A DNA stretch of 64,000 bases, taken from positions 124,001-188,000 of the forward strand of contig CAMCUD010000005.1 in assembly GCA_945878865.1 (NCBI GenBank). The letters are read 5' to 3'. Every line of letters begins with the position of its first letter. Within the stretch, counting starts at the first letter, position 1. The stretch comes from Bifidobacterium breve. Lineage in GTDB: Bacteria; Actinomycetota; Thermoleophilia; Solirubrobacterales; Solirubrobacteraceae. Under the pieces are notes generated by a model. The model did not search any database. It saw only the letters and a list, made by a program, of their open reading frames with translations, and had not been told where the DNA came from. A program made the translations under genes and the position numbers. This document shows, in pieces, positions 58,080-64,000 of this stretch.

Positions 58080-58303
58080 CGCGTTCCCCTTGCCAAAACG
58101 TGGTCGTCCCTACCGCTGTGGCTATCGGCCGCCACCCGCGATGCTCTGCGAAACGGCGCACCGGACGGACGAACGTCGAGCGCCGACCTCGGATGAACGT
58201 CCAGCGCGCATCCGCAGAGTCCCGCACACCCCCGCGGACGCCCCGCGGATCGCTACGGCGCCGTGCGGATGGCGCCGGGTCCCCGAGGTGCAACCGTGAC
58301 GCC

Positions 58304-59398
58304 ATGTCCCAGGCAACGTCCAGGTTCTGCCCCGAGTGCGGCGCCGAGCACGACGCGGACGCGCAGTTCTGCGCACAGTGCGGCCACCAGTTCGACGCGC
58401 CGGGTGCGCCCGCCACCCTCCACGCGGTCCCGCCGGCGTCGCCGAACGGCGGCGCGCAGCCGGCCGCCAAGTCGCCCTGGCCCTGGGTCATCGGCGGGGT
58501 CGCCCTCGTCGCGGTCCTGGCGGGCACGGCGATCGCGCTCGTCCTGCTCCTCGGCGGAGACGATGAGCCGCCGGCCCCCGCGGCTGGATACCCGAGCCGC
58601 GCGGCAGCGGTGATCGACCCGGTCGGCTCCGCGAACTCGGCGATGTCCGCGAGGCTGAACAATCTCGACCCGGGCGAAGCGGTCGCCGACGTCGCCGCGG
58701 CCCGCCGGACGACCGCGGCCGCCACGCGCACGGCGCAGACGGACCTTCAGACCCTCACGCCGACCGCCGCCGACACCGCGCAGGCGCTGCGGGCGGAGCG
58801 CACCCTGCTCGCCGCGATGGCCGCAGCGATCGCCAAGCCCTCAGAGCGGACCGCCAACGCGCTGGCCGTCCCGTCCCAGGCGGCCCGTGACGCGTGGGCG
58901 CGCGTGCGGGACACGATCCCGGGAGCCGGCGGCGAGCTCGCGCACGTCGACCGGCTCGCGGCGTGGGCGAGAGCCGCGGGCGGCGCGACGACGGCGAAGC
59001 GGCCGAACGCCGCCGGCGCGAGCTGCGGCGGGTTCGAGGGCGTCTCCGGGGTCTACGCGCGCAACGTCGACTGCCAGACCGCGCTCCGCGTCGCCGTCAA
59101 CGCGCAGGGCGGCGGCGGCACGGAGGGCTTCGCCTGCCGCGTCACCGGGGCCGACGACACCGCCGGCACCGAGCGCTGGGCCTGCAGCAAGGGCAGCGCG
59201 ACGATCACGTTCAGCGCCACGAGCGGCGCCGCCGGGGATGTGCCCGACAACGGCGGCGATGTCCCGCAGGACGACACCGGCAACGACGTCCAGCCGGTCG
59301 AGCCCGGCGACATGCCGGGTGAAGGCGGCGACGTGCCGGAGGGGACGCCGGACGACGTCGTCCCCGACGACACCGGCGCCGACCAGGGCGTCGGCTGA
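58304..59398 (+). CDS. zinc-ribbon single-pass membrane protein, 364 aa
   Basis: N-terminal zinc ribbon C9-x2-C12...C23-x2-C26 (CPECGAEH, CAQCGHQF). A membrane segment at about 59-82 (WPWVIGGVALVAVLAGTAIALVLLLG) places the remaining 280 residues outside. The outer part begins with an Ala-rich helical region, has a Cys-containing beta domain (SCGGFEGVSGVYARNVDCQTALRV, FACRVTG, RWACSKG) and ends in a Gly/Asp/Pro-rich tail. Such zinc-ribbon-TM-extracellular proteins are frequent in actinobacteria; no specific role can be given. Confidence 0.8.
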   Translation: MSQATSRFCPECGAEHDADAQFCAQCGHQFDAPGAPATLHAVPPASPNGGAQPAAKSPWPWVIGGVALVAVLAGTAIALVLLLGGDDEPPAPAAGYPSRAAAVIDPVGSANSAMSARLNNLDPGEAVADVAAARRTTAAATRTAQTDLQTLTPTAADTAQALRAERTLLAAMAAAIAKPSERTANALAVPSQAARDAWARVRDTIPGAGGELAHVDRLAAWARAAGGATTAKRPNAAGASCGGFEGVSGVYARNVDCQTALRVAVNAQGGGGTEGFACRVTGADDTAGTERWACSKGSATITFSATSGAAGDVPDNGGDVPQDDTGNDVQPVEPGDMPGEGGDVPEGTPDDVVPDDTGADQGVG

Positions 59399-59408
59399 CG
59401 CGGACCAG

Positions 59409-59446
59409 TGGATGTGGGACCCGCCCAACGGCAGGTCCCACATCCA
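59409..59446. terminator. bidirectional hairpin terminator
   Basis: A 13-bp perfect stem (TGGATGTGGGACC and complement) with a 12-base loop between the convergent membrane-protein and sigma-factor genes, 10 bases after the stop at 59398. Confidence 0.75.
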
Positions 59447-59470
59447 ACCTCCCCTCCCCAGGGGACCCGC

Positions 59471-60655
59471 CTAACTGGCGTCCCGAAGCCGCTGCGCTTC
59501 CGGCAGCGACTCGAGCTTTTTCAGCGTGTGGTTCTCGATCTGGCGGATGCGCTCGCGCGTCACGTTGAACGCGCGACCCACCTCCTCCAGGGTCTGCGGG
59601 CGGCCACCTGACAGGCCGAACCGCAGCTCGATCACCTCACGCTCGCGTGCCGGCAGTGCCGACAGCGCGCGGCGGACATTGTCGCGCCGCAGGTTTTCGG
59701 AGGCCCGTTCGAACGGCGATTCCGCCGCCTGGTCCTCCACGAAGTCGCCCAGCTCGGACTCCTCCTCCTCGCCGATCGGCTTCTCCAGGGAGATCGGCTG
59801 CTGGCTCATCCGCAGGATGTCCCGCACCTCGCGCACGGGGCACTCCAGCTCCGTGGCGATCTCCTCGGGCGTGGGCTCGCGGCCCAGCGCCTGGACGAGC
59901 TGCCGCTCGACGTGGACCACCTTGTTGAGCTTCTCCACCATGTGGACCGGGATGCGGATCGTCCGCCCCTTGTCCGCGATGGCGCGCGTGACGGCCTGGC
60001 GAATCCACCAGGTCGCGTACGTGGAGAACTTGAACCCGCGGCGGTAGTCGAACTTCTCCACCGCGCGGATCAGGCCCATCGACCCCTCCTGGATGAGATC
60101 CAGGAACGTCAGGCCGCGGCCCAGGTAGCCCTTCGCGATCGATACGACGAGACGGAGGTTCGCCTCGACCATGTGCTGCTTGGCCGCCATGTCCCCGCGC
60201 TCGATGCGCTTGGCCAGGGCAACCTCCTCTTCTGCCGTGAGCAGCGGCACCCGCCCGATGGAGCGCAGGTACAGCCGCAGGCTGTCGAGGGAAGGCTCGA
60301 CCGTGAGGTCGATCTCCGGCTTCTTCGGCACCTCGGGGGTGCCGTTCTGTGTGGCCTTCCGGGCCTCGGCCGCCGCCTCCACGCGCGCGGCCTCAGAGGT
60401 CGGCAGTCGCCCGTCCTGCGCGACGACATCGATCCCCTGGTCGGTGAGGTAGCCGTGCAGCTCGGTCACCTGTTCCTTGGTGACCTCGACCTCTTCGAGC
60501 GCGCCCTGAAGCTGCTCGAGGGTCAGGAACCCGCGTTCCTGCGCTTCGGCGATCAGCGGACGCAGCTCGTCGAGCTCGTAGATCGGCGCCTCGTCCGCGA
60601 GAAGTACCTCGGTTTTGATCTCACAACCCCCCGTACATACCCATTCGTGGGTCAA
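59471..60655 (-). CDS. principal-type RNA polymerase sigma factor (RpoD/SigA group), 394 aa
   Basis: Region 1.1-like helical N-terminus (about 28-78), region 1.2 [22 protein letters not shown], and the complete region 2 ([59 protein letters not shown], quoted only as landmarks at about 165-225). Region 3 is at about 235-300, and region 4 has [32 protein letters not shown]. This is a full-length housekeeping-type sigma. The only usual start before region 1.1 is TTG 60655, which overlaps the stop of a 13-codon ORF; no in-frame ATG or GTG occurs in the first 60 codons. Confidence 0.92.
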   Translation of the reverse strand: MTHEWVCTGGCEIKTEVLLADEAPIYELDELRPLIAEAQERGFLTLEQLQGALEEVEVTKEQVTELHGYLTDQGIDVVAQDGRLPTSEAARVEAAAEARKATQNGTPEVPKKPEIDLTVEPSLDSLRLYLRSIGRVPLLTAEEEVALAKRIERGDMAAKQHMVEANLRLVVSIAKGYLGRGLTFLDLIQEGSMGLIRAVEKFDYRRGFKFSTYATWWIRQAVTRAIADKGRTIRIPVHMVEKLNKVVHVERQLVQALGREPTPEEIATELECPVREVRDILRMSQQPISLEKPIGEEEESELGDFVEDQAAESPFERASENLRRDNVRRALSALPAREREVIELRFGLSGGRPQTLEEVGRAFNVTRERIRQIENHTLKKLESLPEAQRLRDAS

Positions 60656-60693
60656 CCCTGAACGACGTGTCCCTCGTCGCTCCTCTCCTCCAT
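60652..60693 (-). CDS. possible 13-aa upstream ORF overlapping the sigma-factor TTG
   Basis: ATG 60693 opens [13 protein letters not shown] and its TGA overlaps the TTG start of the sigma gene as TTGA. It would couple translation of the sigma factor. The ORF is short and may be fortuitous; a purine-rich GGAGGAGAGGAG stretch lies at its beginning. Confidence 0.3.
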   Translation of the reverse strand: MEERSDEGHVVQG

Positions 60694-60834
60694 GGGGCCC
60701 TGCTGTTCGGTCCGGCTGCGGTCACCACCGCGGGGTATTCGGCTGAGCCGTGTGAACCTCTCGTGCGTAGACGGAGGAGGCCATCAACCGCTGGGGCGGA
60801 GTGATACCACGTTTCTGGGGATGTTGGTGGCCAA

Positions 60835-60852
60835 CCGCACGAAGTCGTGCGG
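60835..60852. promoter_or_regulatory. palindrome upstream of folE2
   Basis: CCGCACGA-AG-TCGTGCGG: perfect 8-bp arms, ending 36 bases before the folE2 ATG. A regulator site is possible. No AT-rich Zur-like box is seen. Confidence 0.45.
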
Positions 60853-60888
60853 CACTAGCCTTCACAGCTCCCCACCGGACCACGCGCC

Positions 60889-61890
60889 ATGGAACCTGCC
60901 ACCGTCTCGATCACGAACCCCGACGTGCAGAACCGCGTCCCGACCGTGCAGGTCAGCCTGTCGCGGGTCGGCGTCACGGGCGTCGAGAAGATCATCCGCC
61001 TGCGGACCGACGGCGAGGACCAGCTCTTCGCCGCGCAGCTGGAGTGCTTCGTCGACCTCGGCCCGCAGCAGAAGGGCGCGCACATGTCGCGCTTCGAGGA
61101 GGTCGTCAACGAGGCGATCGGCGAGGTCGTCCTCGGCATGTCGACCTTCGAGGCCGAGACGCTCGCCGTCCGGATCGCCGAGCTCGTCCGCGAGCGCCAG
61201 GGCGCGCGTCGCGCCGAGGTGACGCTGGAGGCGCGCTACCCCGAGCACAAGCCCGCGCCGGTCTCGGGCATCGAGACGCAGGAGATCTACACGCTGTACG
61301 GCCGCGCGACGGCGTCCGAGCGCGGGACCCGGCGGATCGTCGGCGTGCGCGCCCAGGGGATGACGGCGTGCCCGTGCGCGCAGGAGCTCGTCTGGGGCGC
61401 CGCGCGCGAGCGGCTGCTGGCCGAGGGCTACACCGGCGAGCAGGCCGAGCAGATCTTCGACCTCGTCCCCGTGGCGACGCACAACCAGCGCGGGCTGGGC
61501 ACGCTGCTCATCGGTTTCCCCGAGGGCGATGACACGGTCATCGACGCCAAGACGCTCCTGGCGATCGTCGAGGACTCGATGTCCTCGGAGATCTACGAGC
61601 TCATGAAGCGCAGCGACGAGGGCGCCGTGGTGGAGAAGGCGCACCGCCGGCCGCGCTTCGTCGAGGATTGCGTGCGCGAGACGGTGCGCGGCGTCCTCGA
61701 CCAGCTGGGCTCACTCACCGACGAGCATTTCGTGTTCGCCCGTCAGGAGAACCTCGAGACGATCCATCAGCACAACGTGGTCGCCGAGCGCTACGGCCTG
61801 CTCGGCGAGCTGCGACGCGAGCTGGAGACGGGCGAGCACGCGCTCGACCACGTCTCCATGCGGCAGTGGCTTGACGCCGCCGGCCGCTAG
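60889..61890 (+). CDS. folE2: GTP cyclohydrolase FolE2 / MptA family, 333 aa
   Basis: Type IB GTP cyclohydrolase: ECFVDLGPQQKGAHMSRFEEVV near residues 52-73, AEVTLEARYPEHKPAPVSG, the CPC motif in GMTACPCAQELVW carrying the metal-ligand Cys, PVATHNQRG, and C-terminal EHFVFARQENLETIHQHNVVAERY. It converts GTP to dihydroneopterin triphosphate for folate synthesis. No fol genes are adjacent. It is an alternative to zinc-dependent FolE. Confidence 0.95.
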   Translation: MEPATVSITNPDVQNRVPTVQVSLSRVGVTGVEKIIRLRTDGEDQLFAAQLECFVDLGPQQKGAHMSRFEEVVNEAIGEVVLGMSTFEAETLAVRIAELVRERQGARRAEVTLEARYPEHKPAPVSGIETQEIYTLYGRATASERGTRRIVGVRAQGMTACPCAQELVWGAARERLLAEGYTGEQAEQIFDLVPVATHNQRGLGTLLIGFPEGDDTVIDAKTLLAIVEDSMSSEIYELMKRSDEGAVVEKAHRRPRFVEDCVRETVRGVLDQLGSLTDEHFVFARQENLETIHQHNVVAERYGLLGELRRELETGEHALDHVSMRQWLDAAGR

Positions 61891-62051
61891 ACGCGGCGCT
61901 GACGGCCGCTGATCGCGGCGAACCGCAGCGCGATGTCGCGATCGCGCGAGCGGGCGCGCTCGAAGGCGGCGCGAGAGCCGGAACCCGGCCTGTCGGCGAT
62001 GCCGCAGGCGGCGAGCATGGCGCGGCGGAGCTGCTGAGTCCTGTCGTCCAT
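61887..62051 (-). CDS. small basic hypothetical protein, 54 aa
   Basis: ATG 62051 follows CGGAGAC at a fair distance. The protein is helical and Arg-rich (MDDRTQQLRRAMLAACGIAD, then RAAFERARSRDRDIALRFAA). Its stop overlaps the folE2 stop in the palindromic CTAG. It could be a small regulatory or nucleic-acid-binding protein. No family recognised. Confidence 0.5.
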   Translation of the reverse strand: MDDRTQQLRRAMLAACGIADRPGSGSRAAFERARSRDRDIALRFAAISGRQRRV

Positions 62052-62217
62052 GGTGGTGTCTCCGGGTGGCACGCCCGAGTGGTGCGGGCGCAGTGGGCGG
62101 GTGCACTGTTGGTATCGGCCGCGGCGGACGTCTTCAACATCCCCAATGCCGGTGATTCGACGAGCCGTCCAGTCGGGACCGCCCTGGAGGGCCGGAACGC
62201 CACGTACCATTTGCCGC

Positions 62218-63594
62218 ATGGGGACGGAGCGCCGTAGGACGCGGCACGGAGAGGCATGTGCAGCCACCCCAGTGGTGCTGACGACCCTCGGCATCGGGTA
62301 CGTCGTCCTCAGCGTGTTCGTCTGGCAGCTTGCCGACGACACGCAGACCGCCACCCCGTGGTGGCCTGCCGCCGGGCTGACCGTCGGCGTCCTGTGCCTG
62401 GTCCGCCGGGGCGACTGGCCCGTCGTCCTCGCGGTGATCTTCGCGGCCGACATCGCCGCCGACCTCATCAACGGCAGCGCGCTGCCACCCAGCCTGGGAT
62501 GGGCGGCGGCGAACACCATCGAACCGGTCATCGGCGCCCTCGCCCTTGGCTGGGCGTTCGCGGGCCGGATGCCGAACATCGAATCGCCCGGCAACGTGCT
62601 TCGGATCTTCGTCGTCGCGGCGCTCGCGCCGGTGGCCGCGTCGCTCGTGGGCGCGCTGACGAGCGTCGCCGCCTTCGACGTCCCGCTGCTCTCCACGTGG
62701 CGGACCTGGTACGTCGGAGACGTCCTCGGCATCCTCGTGGTGCTGCCGGTCGTCCTCTACGCGTCGCAGATCCGCACGGCGCTGACGCGGAGCTTCGTGC
62801 TGGTCCTCGTGGGCGTCGCGGCGGCGTGCGCACTGATCTTCGCGGTCGACGAGGTGCCGTTCTACCTCGCGACGCCGATGCTCGTCCTCATCGCGATGTG
62901 GCTCGGCGCGCCGGGCGCGACCTCCGCCTCGTTCGTCATGGCGATCGTCGCCTACCTCGTCAGCGCGATCGGCGGCGGCCCCTTCAGCGTGGGGACGGGC
63001 CAGGTGGACCCGCTCACCGCGCTGCAGGCGTTCATCGCCATCCAGCTGCTGACCGCGTTCTTCGTGGTCGGGCTGCGTGCCGAACTCCTCTCAGCGCGGG
63101 CGCGGGTCGACGTCCTCAGCGAGGAGCAGCTGCGCGACCCGCTCACCGGCACCGGCAACCGGCGGCGCGTGGAGGACGCCCTCGCCCAGGCGACCAGCGA
63201 CGCCGCCGCTGGATCCCTCGCAGTCCTGTTCCTCGACCTCGACGCCTTCAAGCCGGTCAACGACCGCTACGGCCACGGGATCGGCGACGTCGTGCTCAAA
63301 GCCGTCGCCAGCCGGCTCGAGGACGCGGTGCGCGAGGCTGACACCGTCGGCCGCGTCGGCGGCGACGAGTTTGTCGTGGTCTGCCGCGACATCACCCAAG
63401 CAGAGCTCGCTCAGCTCGCGACGCGGCTGCGCGAGCGCATCGCCGCCCCGATCTCCGTCGACGGCGGGGCCGTGACGATCACCGCGAGCGTCGGCACGAG
63501 CTGGGCCCCCGACGCGCACGTGTCACCGGCCGAGCTGTTGCGACGCGCCGACCTCGCCATGTACGGCGGGAAGGTCAGCGACCGGGCGGGCTGA
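62218..63594 (+). CDS. MASE1-GGDEF diguanylate cyclase, 458 aa
   Basis: Eight or so membrane segments form a MASE1 sensor with the signature PWWPAAGL (47-54). The GGDEF domain follows (about 295-458): DPLTGTGNRRRVEDAL, FLDLDAFKPVNDRYGHGIGDVVL, GGDEF at 381-385 and the allosteric RxxD I-site R372-D375 exactly five residues before it. Active and product-inhibited c-di-GMP synthesis is expected. No EAL partner is in the window. The end overlaps the convergent pgsA by 20 bases. Confidence 0.94.
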   Translation: MGTERRRTRHGEACAATPVVLTTLGIGYVVLSVFVWQLADDTQTATPWWPAAGLTVGVLCLVRRGDWPVVLAVIFAADIAADLINGSALPPSLGWAAANTIEPVIGALALGWAFAGRMPNIESPGNVLRIFVVAALAPVAASLVGALTSVAAFDVPLLSTWRTWYVGDVLGILVVLPVVLYASQIRTALTRSFVLVLVGVAAACALIFAVDEVPFYLATPMLVLIAMWLGAPGATSASFVMAIVAYLVSAIGGGPFSVGTGQVDPLTALQAFIAIQLLTAFFVVGLRAELLSARARVDVLSEEQLRDPLTGTGNRRRVEDALAQATSDAAAGSLAVLFLDLDAFKPVNDRYGHGIGDVVLKAVASRLEDAVREADTVGRVGGDEFVVVCRDITQAELAQLATRLRERIAAPISVDGGAVTITASVGTSWAPDAHVSPAELLRRADLAMYGGKVSDRAG

Positions 63595-64000
63595 CCGGCG
63601 CGGCCGATTCAGCCTCCCGGCGCTCGCGCGCGGCGTCAAGCTGCCGGCGCAGCCCGAAGAAGTAGTCGATGCCGCTGACAACGGTGATGGCGACCATGAC
63701 GTAGACGAGCCCGTCGACCCACGCGGGCGTCGGGTCCAGCGCGATGACGAAGAAGATCGCGATGACCTGCACGATCGTCTTGGCCTTGCCCCACCAGTTC
63801 GCCGGGATGACGACACCCTGCTGCGTGGCCTGCATGCGCGTGACGGTCACCGCGAGCTCGCGGGCGATGATGACCATCGCGACCCACGCGGCGAGCCGGT
63901 CGAGCGAGACGAGCGCGAGCAGCGCCCCGATCACCATGAGCTTGTCGGCGATCGGGTCCATGAGCTTGCCGAACGTGGTGATCGAGCCGCGGCGCCGCGC
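63575..64000 (-). CDS. pgsA: CDP-diacylglycerol-glycerol-3-phosphate 3-phosphatidyltransferase, C-terminal part
   Basis: The 5' part lies beyond the right edge. The window begins within the CDP-alcohol phosphotransferase motif: AR, eight residues, G, three residues, D, three residues, D (ARRRGSITTFGKLMDPIADK), with both Asp ligands present. Four hydrophobic segments and VTRMQATQQGVVIPANWWGK-type sequence follow, typical of PgsA. It forms phosphatidylglycerophosphate at the membrane. The charged C-terminus overlaps the diguanylate cyclase gene end. Confidence 0.92.
   Translation of the reverse strand, partial: ARRRGSITTFGKLMDPIADKLMVIGALLALVSLDRLAAWVAMVIIARELAVTVTRMQATQQGVVIPANWWGKAKTIVQVIAIFFVIALDPTPAWVDGLVYVMVAITVVSGIDYFFGLRRQLDAARERREAESAAPVSPPGR

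Overview
The window is about 64 kb of very GC-rich, densely packed bacterial DNA. GTG and TTG starts are common, many neighbours overlap by ATGA/GTGA, and there is no CRISPR array, transposase, phage or plasmid gene. The gene content points to an actinobacterium: FabG4/FadA2/HtdX order as in mycobacteria, F420-type LLM oxidoreductase, DUF2236 oxygenases, ECF42 sigma factor, many secreted Fn3-like and RTX-repeat proteins. I infer the class Thermoleophilia, order Solirubrobacterales (Conexibacter/Solirubrobacter-like). This is an inference from gene style, not from a marker tree.

Left part (1-13 kb): the 5' end of a 4-hydroxybutyryl-CoA dehydratase-like gene runs off the left edge. It is followed by large secreted proteins, an enolase-superfamily enzyme, a 575-residue RTX protein, an isolated CheC phosphatase, tRNA-Thr(GGT), and an MbnP/MbnH-like pair (four-Cys secreted protein plus di-heme peroxidase) with overlapping start and stop codons.

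Middle part (13-33 kb): an SDR, a DUF2236 oxygenase-TetR operon, a MarR-MFS exporter-universal stress operon with a clearly readable promoter and paired operators, an LLM enzyme, a nitronate monooxygenase-like enzyme, and two divergent RTX genes, one of which leads an OmpR-type two-component system. Then come a secreted zinc metallopeptidase, two Fn3-like secreted proteins, a Nudix hydrolase, a second TetR/DUF2236 pair and a succinate-semialdehyde dehydrogenase.

Right-middle part (33-49 kb): a lipid-metabolism region. TetR-FadA2-FabG4-HtdX form one operon and two acyl-CoA dehydrogenases form a second operon 12 kb away. A nearly identical 35-bp element with a TACC-N2-GGTA dyad stands before both, so the TetR protein probably controls both sets. 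Between them lie two closely similar GAF histidine kinases, a YCII-ECF42 sigma operon with a recognisable ECF42 promoter, a secreted lipase and a second MFS/MarR pair.

Right part (49-64 kb): an aldo/keto reductase, a CrtI-like FAD enzyme coupled to an unknown protein, a lone molybdopterin oxidoreductase, secreted unknown proteins, tRNA-Tyr(GTA), a ferredoxin-reductase-like flavoprotein, a principal-type sigma factor with a probable TTG start, FolE2, a MASE1-GGDEF diguanylate cyclase, and the 3' end of pgsA at the right edge.

The most interesting points are the two-operon acyl-CoA regulon, the MbnP/MbnH pair, the oppositely oriented 11-bp-period repeats between two RTX genes beside an OmpR-type regulator, the ECF42 autoregulatory promoter, a 60-bp-period tandem repeat, and a near-perfect 18-bp inverted repeat inside the 3' end of a coding region.
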